NCBI GenBank assembly: GCA_020881915.1
Contig: JAJFPB010000002.1
Span: 4,909,001-4,973,000 of the forward strand
Source of the DNA: Paramyrothecium sp. XJ0827
Taxonomy: Eukaryota > Ascomycota > Sordariomycetes > Hypocreales > Stachybotryaceae
Length of the DNA stretch: 64,000 nucleotides
Direction of reading: 5' to 3'
Below the pieces are notes generated by a model. That model did not search any database. It was not told where the DNA came from and worked only from the letters and a program-made list of their open reading frames with translations. Positions 11,935 to 22,827 of the stretch are shown here, one piece after another. How positions within the stretch are numbered: the stretch's first letter is position 1; each line of letters opens with the position of its first letter. The translations under genes were made by a program, and so were the position numbers.

Positions 11935-14900
11935 ATGGCTTCTCGCGGCATCCGGATCGCGATTGATCGCGGCGGCACCTTCACAGACGCCTGGGCAGAG
12001 GTACCCGACCGCAAGGATCACATCGTCTTCAAGATCCTCTCGGTGTGCCCTGGAGAGTATGATGACGCGCCCACAGAATGCATCAGGCAGATCCTCGAGA
12101 TCGCCCAAGGCGTCACGATACCCAAGGGCTCATTACTGGATCTCACACCCATAGAGTCAATCCGTATGGGCACCACAGTCGCGACCAACGCACTGCTAGA
12201 ACGGAAGGGTGACCGGGTCGCCTTCCTCACCACAAAGGGCTTCCGGGACGGCCTGGAGATCGGAAACCAGACCCGGCCAGATCTATTCGACCTGTCTGTG
12301 CGCCGGTTAAAGCAGCTGTACGAGACAGTCGTGGAAGTCGATGAGCGCGTTACTATTGAGGGCTTCAGCGAGGACCCCGACCCGCAACCCATCGATGTCT
12401 CTTCAGATCCCGCACTCGTCATGGGCCAGACGGGAGAGGTGGTCAGAATTATGAGGAAGCCAAACCTTGAGGCGATTCGCGCCGATTTAGAAAAGCTCAA
12501 GACACAAGGGTTCGAGAACATCGCCATCGGATTCATGCATTCATATACTTTCCCAGACCACGAGATCCAGGTCAAGGAACTTGCTGAGGAAATGGGCTTC
12601 AAGGTCTCGGCTTCTTCAGTCCTACAGTCCATGGCCAAGTTCGTGCCGCGCAGTCAATCCGCCGTTGCCGACGCCTACCTCACTCCCATGACTTATGCTT
12701 ACCTCGAGAGCTTCCGCAAGGGCTTCAAGGGACACCTTGAAGACGAGAGTGCCAACAAGCTCCTGATTTCACAGTCGGACGGTGGCCTTACCAGCTGGAC
12801 CAAGTTCACCGGTCTTCGCGGCGTTCTCAGTGGGCCGGCAGGAGGTGTCGTCGGCTTGGCGAGGACGTGCTACGATGCCCAAGACGGCACGCCTGTCCTG
12901 GGCTTTGACATGGGCGGCACCAGCACAGATGTTGCCCGTTACTCCGGCGCTTTCGAGCACATCTTTGAGAGCACCCTGGCCGAAGTTACCATACAGACGC
13001 CGCAACTTGACATCAACACCGTGGCTGCTGGCGGCGGCTCGATTCTGTCTTGGGAGAACGGCCTTCTCAAGGTCGGACCCAGCAGCGCCGGAGCCAACCC
13101 AGGCCCTGCGTGCTACGGCAAGGGCGGACCCTTGACTGTAACAGACGCAAACTTCCTGCTTGGAAGGATCATTCCCGATTTCTTCCCACGCAAGCTTGAC
13201 GTGGATGTGGTCAAGGCCAAGTTCGGAGCTCTCACCGCCACCGTCAACAAGGAGAAGGACGGCGGAGAGCCCTTCACACCGGAAACCCTGGCGCTTGGAT
13301 TCCTGTCCATTGCCAACGCCACCATGACCCGCCCGATCCGCACATTGAGCGAAGGGCGCGGCTACGGCGCCGCCAGCCATAACCTCGGCTGCTTCGGTGG
13401 TGCCGGTGGCCAGCACGCCATCTTCGTTGCCCGCGATCTTGGTATCAAGCGAGCAATCATCCCCAGATACTCCAGTATTCTGTCTGCCTACGGCATGGCT
13501 TTGGCCGACGTCGTGGTCGAGAACCAGGAGCCCGTGGCGCTGACACTCTCTGAGAACGCGTTGGGCGAGATCTCCACCCGACTTGAGAACCTTTCTGCCA
13601 AGGGTCTGAAGGAACTGGATGCGCAAGGCTTTGCTTCCGATTCAGTTGAACATGAGAGCTTCCTGAACATGAGATACCAGGGCAGTGACACCTCGTTGAT
13701 GATTCCCAAGCCAGAGTCGCTCTCTGACTTTGCTGCCGCCTTCACAGCGCGACACGCTCAGGAGTTTGGCTTCTCCCAGTCTCGCGATATCCTGGTTGAC
13801 GACATCCGAGTTCGCAGCATCGGCAAGTCCCGCGTTCTGGACATCTCCAGCCCGTTCGAAGAACTGAAGAAGTGCCAATCTGATGGATTGACCCCAGTCC
13901 CGACTCCAATCTTCTCGCGTCCCATCTTCTACGAGAAGTACGGCTGGACAGAGACGAGTGTGTTCCAGCTGGACACTATTAGTCCCGGGGTGCACATCAG
14001 TGGACCTGCCATGATCATCGACAAGACGCAGACGATTGTCGTTGATCACGCCAGCAAGGCCATCATCGTGCCTGAGCATGTTGTGCTCGAGGTCAGCAAG
14101 GCAGAGGCGCAGAAGGTTGATACGGAGACGGTCGATCCTGTGCAACTTAGTGTTTTCGGTCACCGATTCATGACTGTTGCAGAGCAGATGGGCCACACCA
14201 TGGAAAAGACCTCAATTTCCGTGAACATCAAGGAGCGACTAGATTACTCTTGTGCTGTATTCTCCGCAGATGGTGGTCTCGTGGCCAACGCACCACACAT
14301 CCCAAGTCACCTGGGCTCTATGAGCACTGCGATCGCCTACCAGGCCCAGCTTTACAAGCCTGGCGAGCTGAAGCCTGGCGATGTCATCATCAGTAACCAT
14401 CCTCAAGCCGGTGGAACCCATCTGCCCGACATCACAACCATTACCCCTGTCTTTGACGAAGATGACAAGGAAATCATCTTCTTCGTGGCCAACCGAGGAC
14501 ACCACGCCGATGTCGGCGGCATCGTTCCGGGTTCCATGCCTCCTAACTCCACGGAGCTCTGGCAGGAAGGTGCCGCCATTGAATCATTCAAGATGATCAA
14601 GGAGGGCGTCTTTGACGAGGCTGGCCTGATCCACCACCTATACGACGTTCCCGGATCTTTCCCCGGTTGCAGTGGAACCAGGACCTTGAGCGACAACATC
14701 GCCGATCTGAAGGCTGCTGTTGCTTCGAACCAGAAGGGTATTGAGCTCATCAAGGCCCTCATCAAGGAGTTCACCTGGCCCATTGTGCAGCTGTACATGA
14801 AGGCTATTCAAGACAACGCCGCGCAAGCTGTGCGGGAGCTTCTCAAGTCGTTCGCGGTGAAGTACGAGGGTGGTGTCTTGGAGTCAACCGAGCTGAACGA

Positions 14901-15876
14901 TGATGGTATTCCCTTCAAACTCAAGGTCACTATTGACAAGGAGACCGGCGAGGCTGTCTTCGACTTCACTGGAACGGGTCCCGAGCACTCCGGAAACCTC
15001 AACGCTCCTCCTACCTGCTCATACTCGGTCATCATGTACTGCCTCCGCTCCATGATCTCAGCAGACATTCCCCTGAACCAAGGTTGCTTGCAGCCCATCA
15101 AGGTGGTCTGCCCCGACAACACCATCCTGTCACCCTCGCCGACAGCAGCGACTGTTGGGTGCACGACCGAGACCTCTCAGAAGCTCGCTGACCTCATCTT
15201 CCGCGCATTCAATGCTGCGGCTGCTTCGCAGGGAACAATGAACAACTTGTCCTTCGGCTGTGGTGGCACTGATCCCGTGACCGGGGAAGTCTCCAAGGGT
15301 TTCGGATACTACGAGACGATTGCCGGAGGTGCTGGTGCTGGACCTGGTTGGCACGGCGCAAGCGGCGTACATACACATCTTACTAACACGCGTATCACGG
15401 ATCCTGAGATATTTGAGAAGCGATACCCGACCATCTTGCACCAATTCTCCATTCGTAGGGGTAGTGGCGGCGCTGGTCTATACCGCGGCGGTGACGGCTG
15501 CGTGCGCGAGATCGAGTTCCGCAAGCCGTTGCAGGTATCCGTGCTGACCGACAGGCGAGTCACGGCGCCATACGGCCTCGAGGGCGGAGACGATGGCCAG
15601 CGGGGACAGAACATCTGGGTTCGCAAGGACCCAGTGACTGGCAGCACGAGACAGGTGTCCTTGGGTCCGCGAAAGACGACCCACTTCGGTCCTGGTGATC
15701 GCATCATCATCCTCACGCCCGGAGGTGGAGGCTACGGCGCGGAGTCGGCCGAGCCGGACAAGTCGAATGTCCTGCGGGCCATGGGCACCGGTGTCGAGAT
15801 GCTCAAGAACAACGCAAGGTCACTGATGACGAACGGAACGCTGGCAATGAGGAACAGTATTGCGACTGGAAACTGA
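11935..15876 (+). CDS. OXP1: 5-oxoprolinase (ATP-hydrolysing)
   Basis: Cytosolic enzyme of the gamma-glutamyl/glutathione cycle that hydrolyses 5-oxo-L-proline to L-glutamate using ATP. The intronless gene encodes 1313 aa, close to the roughly 1286-1290 aa of yeast and animal enzymes. Domain order is that of the eukaryotic fused protein. The hydantoinase A N-terminal domain starts at residue 5 with IAIDRGGTFTDAWAEV and continues with GTTVATNALLERKGDRVAF. The main hydantoinase A domain has the ATP-type loop LGFDMGGTSTDVARYSG at about 322-338. The hydantoinase B domain begins near residue 735 (FGHRFMTVAEQMGHTMEKTS) and ends with the glycine-rich ILTPGGGGYG. No frameshift or missing block is visible. 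It lies downstream of a regulator and near a permease, consistent with use of external 5-oxoproline as a nitrogen source; a housekeeping role is equally possible. Confidence 0.96.
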   Translation: MASRGIRIAIDRGGTFTDAWAEVPDRKDHIVFKILSVCPGEYDDAPTECIRQILEIAQGVTIPKGSLLDLTPIESIRMGTTVATNALLERKGDRVAFLTTKGFRDGLEIGNQTRPDLFDLSVRRLKQLYETVVEVDERVTIEGFSEDPDPQPIDVSSDPALVMGQTGEVVRIMRKPNLEAIRADLEKLKTQGFENIAIGFMHSYTFPDHEIQVKELAEEMGFKVSASSVLQSMAKFVPRSQSAVADAYLTPMTYAYLESFRKGFKGHLEDESANKLLISQSDGGLTSWTKFTGLRGVLSGPAGGVVGLARTCYDAQDGTPVLGFDMGGTSTDVARYSGAFEHIFESTLAEVTIQTPQLDINTVAAGGGSILSWENGLLKVGPSSAGANPGPACYGKGGPLTVTDANFLLGRIIPDFFPRKLDVDVVKAKFGALTATVNKEKDGGEPFTPETLALGFLSIANATMTRPIRTLSEGRGYGAASHNLGCFGGAGGQHAIFVARDLGIKRAIIPRYSSILSAYGMALADVVVENQEPVALTLSENALGEISTRLENLSAKGLKELDAQGFASDSVEHESFLNMRYQGSDTSLMIPKPESLSDFAAAFTARHAQEFGFSQSRDILVDDIRVRSIGKSRVLDISSPFEELKKCQSDGLTPVPTPIFSRPIFYEKYGWTETSVFQLDTISPGVHISGPAMIIDKTQTIVVDHASKAIIVPEHVVLEVSKAEAQKVDTETVDPVQLSVFGHRFMTVAEQMGHTMEKTSISVNIKERLDYSCAVFSADGGLVANAPHIPSHLGSMSTAIAYQAQLYKPGELKPGDVIISNHPQAGGTHLPDITTITPVFDEDDKEIIFFVANRGHHADVGGIVPGSMPPNSTELWQEGAAIESFKMIKEGVFDEAGLIHHLYDVPGSFPGCSGTRTLSDNIADLKAAVASNQKGIELIKALIKEFTWPIVQLYMKAIQDNAAQAVRELLKSFAVKYEGGVLESTELNDDGIPFKLKVTIDKETGEAVFDFTGTGPEHSGNLNAPPTCSYSVIMYCLRSMISADIPLNQGCLQPIKVVCPDNTILSPSPTAATVGCTTETSQKLADLIFRAFNAAAASQGTMNNLSFGCGGTDPVTGEVSKGFGYYETIAGGAGAGPGWHGASGVHTHLTNTRITDPEIFEKRYPTILHQFSIRRGSGGAGLYRGGDGCVREIEFRKPLQVSVLTDRRVTAPYGLEGGDDGQRGQNIWVRKDPVTGSTRQVSLGPRKTTHFGPGDRIIILTPGGGGYGAESAEPDKSNVLRAMGTGVEMLKNNARSLMTNGTLAMRNSIATGN

Positions 15877-16544
15877 GGCATGCATGTACATTATACCACT
15901 TTTCATTTTTAAGATATGAATGATCCTTTTAGCACTCTGTATTTGAGATTAAAATGCCCTTCAGTTCTTGGTCGTTGCGATCGCGACCTGGTTACTATTG
16001 ATATATCGTGGATAGCCTATAGCGAAATACTCATCACGCTGTTAGCCTACTACGTTCACACATGATCGCATTGTCTTGGCATCAATGGCATTCAGCGGCA
16101 CATTATTCGTTGCAACGCGAGATTCGGCTCCAGTCGATGCTCCGTGACCCTGTAGCGCATCCTTCGAAGCTTCAGAACGTCGGATTAGTGGAGGCGAATT
16201 TCCAAGCCCACAAGCCAGAGAGCATTTTGATTCGCTGTCGGGGCCTCGAGCCGCCTTTGTAGGGAACCATGGTCCCTCTGCTGACCCGTTGCGGAGCCAT
16301 CCTCGCCTATCACACCTAAGCCTTCTAACGGGCGCAAGGGGGTCATGCCCACGCTGCGGGTATGCGGCATTGTCGTGGGTAGTGCTGTTGTTGGGAGACG
16401 CTTGGCGACCCATTCATCAAATGAGCCTCTTGGCAGGAGTCGAGGCGGTGCATCGCCCGGGTAAGGTAAGTAATTAAAATTCCGGCTCTGGCGAAAGAGG
16501 CAAGTCTCCCAGCCTTATTGTTGTCTTCGGCTCATTGTCGCAAT
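15877..16544. other. Intergenic, no gene seen
   Basis: 3' flank of 5-oxoprolinase and promoter of the ECM33-like gene. Short open frames on both strands have no recognisable content. Confidence 0.6.
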
Positions 16545-17992
16545 ATGATACGCTCCAATGTGAGCCGGGTGACGGTGCTCCTCGGCCTCTGCTCGGTGTA
16601 AGAATTCCTCGTCTTCATGTCTTCCTTTTCAATTGCTTCTTGTCTTTGATCACACGTTATTGACATAGTTGCAGGGGTCTTGCGGCCGTTGATTGTCGCA
16701 GTAATGTCACCATCACCAGTGGTGACGATGTGCGGGAGGTTCGCGACAACTGCCGGGTCATTGAAGGAGATCTTAATATCGACGCCGATTTTGCCGAAGA
16801 CATCGACCTCGGCGATCTCGAAGTGATCAAAGGCTCTTTGGCCCAATCCTGCGTAATGGAAGCATTTTGTTCCCTTGAGGAATCATTCAGCATCACGGCG
16901 CCAGCCCTCACAGAGGTTGGGTCCATCTATCTCTCCCAAATTTACGGCATGAGAAACATCAGTATGCCCAACCTGCAGCAAACGAATGGAGGCCTGTTTC
17001 TTGTCGATCTTGCCAATGTCACGCACATTGATTTCGGCAGCCTCGAGCATACGGCAAGACTCATGTGGGACACGCCGAGCCTGGAGTCCCTGGCCATCAA
17101 AGATCAGAAAGGACCCAAGAGCTATTCCAGCGAAGACGAATTCTACCGTGTAGAGCTTTTCCACGTCGGACAAATCGACTCCGTCGATGCCTTCTTCAAG
17201 AACCCCATTAAGCTGAACCCAGATCGGGAAAACAGCCCATGGATTTCTCTTAGTGACGAGTCAATGCCCAACGTCAAGGAGGTGACTATTGGCTGGAACA
17301 ACCTAAGCTCTCTTAGTGTCGGAAGTAAGACGATGATCGTTACTTTGGGCTTGCCTGACACAGACACTATGGAGATTCGCGAGATATCCGTCACAGACGC
17401 ATCGTTCAACATTGAGCGTAGCCAGAGTTTGAAGCGCCTCACTGTCGAGAGCTTCCAGATGAGATACAACGACAACATCACCGAGCTTGAGCTACCCTTT
17501 GACCAGCTCACCACACTGGAGATTATCAGCTGCGAGAACCTCGCTGCTATTACACTACCGTCTGAAGCAAAGGACTGGAAGAACATGACGATGACCATCC
17601 GTGCAAGCAACCTTCAACTGGCCACCCTGCCGAACGAGAACAGTAACTCGACATGGTACTGGCCGGAAGGCGACATGTACAGCGTCGATATTAGGAGCGC
17701 AATGGCTCAAGACTTCGCGTGAGTCTTGAATGGCCAATTACATTTCCCTGACAGTAGAGCTAACCGATCACACAGGTATGACTTGCCCCAGGTCACGAAC
17801 CAGCTTTCGCTCTACGATTATGAAGGAGGCGCTTTGGATTGCACTGGGTTTCAGGACAAGTACCAGGAAAAGCATAAGCTGCCACCGAACTATAGTTGTG
17901 GAGAGTATTCGTCTGCCATGATTGCTCGTGCTCTGGCTCTGCCCCTACAGTTGGGATTGGCGGCTGCTGTGGGCTTTACTTTGTTGCTGTAA
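16545..17992 (+). CDS. ECM33/SPS2-like GPI-anchored cell-surface protein
   Basis: Predicted cell-wall or plasma-membrane glycoprotein of 437 aa. Three exons, 16545-16597, 16675-17718 and 17776-17992, with 77- and 57-bp introns, join in phase. The first 53 nt encode most of a signal peptide (MIRSNVSRVTVLLGLCSVGLAA). After it comes CRSNVTITSGDDVREV and a receptor-L-domain-like region of short leucine-rich strands (LEVIKGSL, LTEVGSIYLSQI, ISMPNLQQTNGGLFLV) as in the ECM33 family, which supports cell-wall integrity. Several N-glycosylation sequons are present. The C-terminus has a GPI signal: small residues in GEYSSAMIA, then a hydrophobic tail ending AAAVGFTLLL. It is shorter on S/T-rich spacer than many family members. 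The assignment rests on architecture rather than on one diagnostic motif. Confidence 0.82.
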
Positions 17993-18371
17993 TATACCAA
18001 AGCCATATCTAGCAAGACTTTATCTTCTATTCCGTTCGCCACAGTTCTAATCATTGCACCAACAACACATCTATAGCCTCGTAATTATGTGGGCGACAAT
18101 TCCAGACTGGGCAGCTAAAGACAGATCCTCGGCGATCCATGGGCTAATCACTGGTGGGAGGGGTAAAAGTTTTAAGTTCCAACCCTGGGGTTGAGAGGAA
18201 GCTAAACTTGTTTTTTTATTCTTCTTTCACCCACGAAACTCCGACACTCAAACCTCACATTCATGTACTGAACAAACAAGCGCTGCCCTGGATCGCGTCT
18301 TCTGACCAGAGTCAAGCATTGATTGTCCTCAGAAACCAGAATTTCCAGCCAAAGAACAGCTGCTCCCAGCC
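17993..18371. other. Intergenic, no gene seen
   Basis: 379 bp between two co-directional genes; it must carry the terminator of the ECM33-like gene and the promoter of the acetyltransferase. No clear motif. Confidence 0.6.
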
Positions 18372-18866
18372 ATGGCGACCTGGCGTCAATTGACAGAAAG
18401 TGATGTCAGCGGGCTCTTGCGAGTCGCTGACAATGCCCACCCTAGTTTGCCCGAGGACCCTGGGATCTTCACAGAACGAGTGAGATTATTCCCTCGAGGC
18501 TGTCTAGCCCTCTGTGACGGCGATAGGGTCTGTGGCTACGCGATTTCGCATCCTATCCGGCAGAACGAGCCGCCAGCTCTCAACAGCTTGCTTGGAGCCA
18601 TACCCTCCGATTCAGATCAATATTACATCCATGACCTGGCGATCCTGCGCGAGTATCGTGGGACCGGGCTGGCCAATGATTGCGTTCGCAAGCTCCTGGA
18701 CATTGCCAAGGAATATCGAACGACTTGTCTCGTCTCTGTCAATGGCACCGGCTCTTTCTGGGAGAGGTTCGGGTTCGGCCCAGAACCGATTGATGAGAAC
18801 TTGCAGCAGAAGCTGCGTGTTTACGGGGACGACGCCGTATTTCTCACCCGCAGAAACAACGAGTAG
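18372..18866 (+). CDS. GNAT-family N-acetyltransferase
   Basis: Small cytosolic acetyltransferase, intronless, 164 aa, the normal size of a single GNAT domain. Conserved motif A is visible: YIHDLAILREYRGTGLA (about 85-101), where RGTGLA (96-101) is the acetyl-CoA pyrophosphate loop. Motif B follows in TTCLVSVNGTGSFWERFGF. The acceptor cannot be predicted; small GNATs in fungi act on amines, antibiotics, amino acids or proteins. It ends 72 bp from the stop of the convergent Clr5 gene, so the two 3' ends probably overlap as transcripts. Confidence 0.9.
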   Translation: MATWRQLTESDVSGLLRVADNAHPSLPEDPGIFTERVRLFPRGCLALCDGDRVCGYAISHPIRQNEPPALNSLLGAIPSDSDQYYIHDLAILREYRGTGLANDCVRKLLDIAKEYRTTCLVSVNGTGSFWERFGFGPEPIDENLQQKLRVYGDDAVFLTRRNNE

Positions 18867-18938
18867 TAGCCCAGAGGACCTTTGTAGTCGGCTTGCCAGT
18901 TGCATTTTCCAATTTGGCTTTCGCAATGCGCAGCATCG

Positions 18939-20757
18939 TCACCCAAGATATGCTGGAATATCTGCTACATAAAGCTCCAATCGACGTTGCGCATCCTGTC
19001 TGATTCGTTCGGCTTCGCTGTGGTCGCCTGCTGCCATAAGGGCATCTGCCAAAATCCACATCTCGTGCACAACCTGCGGATCGTTTTCTCCTATGGCATA
19101 TTTTCGGAGCGATACGATGGCGCGAAGTCGCTCAATGGTGCTCCCTGTCATGGCACCCGGGTCCTCGACGCTGTCTAAGTCGACCAGCATCCTGAACATG
19201 CAGGCAACATGCGCGGCGTGCAGACGCGGCACATCTCTAGCCACGCCATCGGTAGCATATATAGAGTCACCCACTTCTGCCAACGACTCCTCAATCACGT
19301 GGGCGATCGCAAGGCCCGCCAACAGTCGCGGTAATATTCGCTGTTGTTTGTGTAGCTCTGCATCGTCTCTGCTAAAGAGCAAGCTACAGCGCTCGCGGAG
19401 CGCCTGGACGCCCTCCAAGCGGAGCGACTTATAATCAACAGGCAACAATGCGTCCCGGCACGAGTCGCCCATGATTTCTCCGTCATCTGGGATACCCTCG
19501 AGGCAGGTTTCAGCCAGGCACTCGTCCAAAGTCGGTTTATGGAAAACCTGGCCCTCTGTTGCGTTGAATTGGAGGATTTTACGTTTCGCGACGCATATCT
19601 GAGGCAAGGGGATGTCCATGGTGCAGGCATCCCAGTTCATGCGAAAGTACAGCTCAAGAAGGTCAAACTCGAACCGTTCAAGCATGACTCCGGCGTTGAG
19701 GGTCCATGCCTGCTGCAGCAGGAATGACGAGGCGTAAGAAGGTGCGGGAGGGGTTTGCACAACCATGCATTGTTGGTCTGTCAGTGATGGAGGAGGGCTC
19801 TGCGCAGCTGAGTCGGGACGCTTGAGATACTTGAGGCCGGCTTTAGTGGAGGCTAGACTTCTGAGCGAGCGCAACGTCGCAATCAATGGATGTGTCGCCG
19901 ACAAACGGCCGTGCGTCATAGCTGTTAAATGAGTGAGTAGCATCTGGAACAGCTGTATCTGTCCCGACTCCACCAAGCCGTACATGATCTCGAGCAGGTT
20001 CCACAGCAAGGCTGGCCCCTCAAGCGAAAGCGTTCGTTCCATGATCAAGAATGCCTTCCTGACCACTCGACCTGCCAGGCCGCCCTGGCCACGAGCAAGC
20101 AGGCCTGTGGCAAGTTTCAGCGCATAGTTCATCTCCTTGGCTTCTTCTAACCCCGGCTGGCCGCTCGCGGACTGCGAGTATTGATGAAGCGAGGATGCAT
20201 CACGGTGTGCCTGAACAGACTCAAAAAAAGATTCACTCCAGGTGCGGACACTGGTCAAAAGCATCAGCATCAGCTTGTCGTTGTGAGTTGTCGCCGGAGT
20301 TCCTGATAGCGTAATAGTAAGATGTGGTTCAGTGGATCTCTTGATCAGACGTTTGTTGTGACTGCTTTCGGTGTCCACTACCCGTCCGTCATGGGTCAAC
20401 CTCTTGGAATTCTTCTGGAACCCCCACTTGGCGAAGCGCTTTTTGTACATCTGCTCGCTACGAGGAAGACGTTAGCCCGGAAAAGGCGTGGCACGAAAAG
20501 CCCCGAACTACACGGTGCAACGTAGACTTAGATGCCTATTAGGGACAGACTGACGTCGCTAGAAACCCATGCTCCTTCGCCATGTGCTGGATGATGTACC
20601 GCAACTTCCGTCGCTCCCGTAGATACAGCCTTTCGATCTCGGGGTAGACGAGAGCCCACTCCGAGGAGGTGTGCGGCCTCGCGGCTTCTAGCTGCGCCTC
20701 CAGCGTGCGATACGTGTCCGGCTTGGGCAGCCCCGGCGCCAACAAGGGCAACGCCAT
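18939..20757 (-). CDS. Clr5-domain protein
   Basis: Protein of 573 aa with an N-terminal Clr5 domain, named after a fission yeast silencing factor and frequent in Sordariomycetes. Two exons, 20555-20757 and 18939-20457, with a 97-bp intron that splits the domain (HGFLAT / EQMYKKRFAKWGFQKNSK). The domain spans about residues 33-85: EWALVYPEIERLYLRERRKL is its first helix. The start is the only in-frame ATG before it. The rest is helical, leucine-rich and repetitive in feel (for example LWNLLEIMYGLVESGQIQLF), as in proteins with TPR-like tails, but no clear repeat can be called. A role in chromatin or transcription is inferred from the domain alone. Confidence 0.85.
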
Positions 20758-21244
20758 TTGCGCCGGCTGTCTTGAGTCTTCTTGGGACTGCACAGGGAAC
20801 TTTTTCGGCAGCTCTGAGTGGTCAAATACAAAGATGCGACGTTGAAACGGAAATGGAGGCGGAGAGACTTCTGCCCGCGTCAGCACAGCCCCTGGTAGAC
20901 CCTACTTGAGCTAGTTCTCTAGATCCCTGTTATCGAATCCGCCGCGCCAACGTGAACCAATCACAACCCAGGGAAAAGTTCCCTCTCCACAACTTCGTGA
21001 TGCTGTTGCAAGTGTGAGTCGTCTGATCCCGTCCTCCGAGCGTCGTCCTCTCAAGAATGTTCTCGATCAAGATGCTCACAGACGTGTCAAACTCAACATA
21101 TATAAAGGGCCTGAGGTCTCCTCGGAAGCTTGGAAGATGGCACATCAGTCGCACTATTCACCCACTTCAATCATCAAATCTCACTTATAAAAGCATTCAA
21201 CCGTAATTCAGACCTCTAGCGTTATCACCTGCTCGTTGCACAGC
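20758..21244. promoter_or_regulatory. Divergent promoter, Clr5 gene / short-chain dehydrogenase
   Basis: 487 bp between outward-facing genes. It contains a strong TATA box on the dehydrogenase side (annotated separately) and none obvious on the other. Confidence 0.5.
21099..21106 (+). promoter_or_regulatory. TATA box of the short-chain dehydrogenase
   Basis: TATATAAA, 139 bp before the start codon at 21245, followed by a pyrimidine/A-rich leader. Perfect TATA boxes are uncommon at fungal housekeeping genes and fit an inducible promoter. Confidence 0.55.
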
Positions 21245-22338
21245 ATGTCTTCCAAATTAGAAGCTCAAGCCCAGTCGGACGCTGGTATGCTCCATCAGTT
21301 CAAGAGACAGATATTCAATCGCGTACCTTCGATTCCGTCAACCATCAACCTTGAAGGCAAAACAGCCCTCGTGACCGGATCGAACATCGGGCTCGGCCTA
21401 GAATGCGCTCGGCACTTTCTTCGTCTCCGCCCGCGTCTCCTCATAATGGCTGTCAGATCACTGGAGAAGGGCGAGGCTGCAGCGGCAAAGTTGCGTGCCG
21501 AGTTCCCGGCGGCAGACATTCAAGTCTGGGAGCTTGACATGGCATCTTACAAGTCCGTGCAGGCATTCGCGGCGCGGTGCGAGAAGGAACTGGACAGGCT
21601 CCATGTCGCAGTTCTCAACGCCGCCGTTGGAAAAAGCGAATTTGAACGCGCCGTGGAAGGTGGCCGAGAGATGACCATTCACGTCAACTACCTCTCCACT
21701 ATCTTGTTGAGCATACTTCTCCTGCCAAAGATGAAGCAGACGGCTACGTCGAGGGAACTAGGTCGTTTGACCATCGTCAACTCCGACAACTCCCTCATGC
21801 TCAAGCTTGAAGATCCCAAAGGTCAGGGCATTCTTGATCATCTTAGTCAACCCGAGAATTTCGACGGTCTTCAGCAATACGGCCTTTCAAAATTGTTAGG
21901 AGCCATGTTCGTCGCCAAGCTCAGCGAGGTCATCGACCCCAACGATGTAATCATCAACGTCTGCAACCCAGGCGCCACGAAGGGCACCTCCTTGATGCGA
22001 GAGATGGACGCGTGGGTTATGCAGGTAATCTTCGCCGTCCTTTTTGGCATCGTGGGCCGCACTCCGGTTGAAGCGTCCAAGGCCTACGTGCACGCAAGCT
22101 TGGTGCTGGGAAAGGAAAGCCACGGTTCGTTCACTGATTGGCTAGTGAGAGGGTAAGTGACCACTTGAATGTTCTTTTCGTGCTGAAGACTAATGATTGC
22201 AGGTGGCCTGTAACCATGTACACTGAACATGGTCGCCGCATGAACGACAAGCTCTGGGATGAAACCATGAAGGAGCTGGCATTCGCTCGGGTAGACGGCA
22301 TACTGAAACAACTTGCCGGAAACAATCAACAAGAATAA
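21245..22338 (+). CDS. Short-chain dehydrogenase/reductase (NAD(P)-binding)
   Basis: Oxidoreductase of the SDR family, 347 aa, two exons 21245-22152 and 22203-22338 with a 50-bp intron near the C-terminus. The cofactor loop is TGSNIGLG (44-51). An arginine after strand 2 (AVRSLEKGEAAA) suggests NADP preference. NAAV (125-128) replaces the usual NNAG, and the catalytic pair is Y212-GLS-K216. The active-site serine lies in IVNSDNS (about 178-183). The length and the leading helix HQFKRQIFNRVPSIP resemble fungal retinol dehydrogenase/WW-oxidoreductase-like SDRs, often found in secondary metabolism. No biosynthetic core gene is nearby. Confidence 0.92.
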
Positions 22339-22827
22339 GGGTCGACGTTAGAATTTTGTTTTTATTTTTGATAGATTTTGATCCCTCATTCCAGCAGTAA
22401 CATAAGGAGTCAGGTCGCTTTTGGGTACGAAGCCTCAGGTTGTTGTCGGGCATAGACTTACTTAGCCGGAGTCAGGCGATGTATTGTCTTCCTCGTCTCT
22501 TTGTTGTCAACGCTCTTAAACTCAGCATCAGCTAGTACAGTTTAATTTTTAATAAACTACACTTTAGCATATATAAGTTATCTTGTTCCACTGGCATGCA
22601 ACCGACGGAAGTTCTCACCATGCCGTTCCGGTCAAGCCTGCATTAGATCATCATTAAACAGTGTGGCCGTTCTTTGACGAGTGCAATATTGGCATTACAA
22701 GATCAACTATGAGCAATGTATAAAGTTAGGCCATTTCACATGACATCTGGACCTGAGTGAATGCAGCCACCCTGGGACAAAACCCCGCCGAAATATGTCC
22801 GTTGCAACCTTTTCCTCTTATTTCTCT
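22339..22827. other. Intergenic between convergent genes
   Basis: 3' flanks of two convergent genes. AT-rich at 22530-22585. No gene or RNA recognised. Confidence 0.6.

Noticed and set aside
12769..13626. Long antisense frame (285 codons) inside 5-oxoprolinase
   Set aside because: It is the mirror of strong GC3 codon bias in the real gene and encodes low-complexity residues without a domain.
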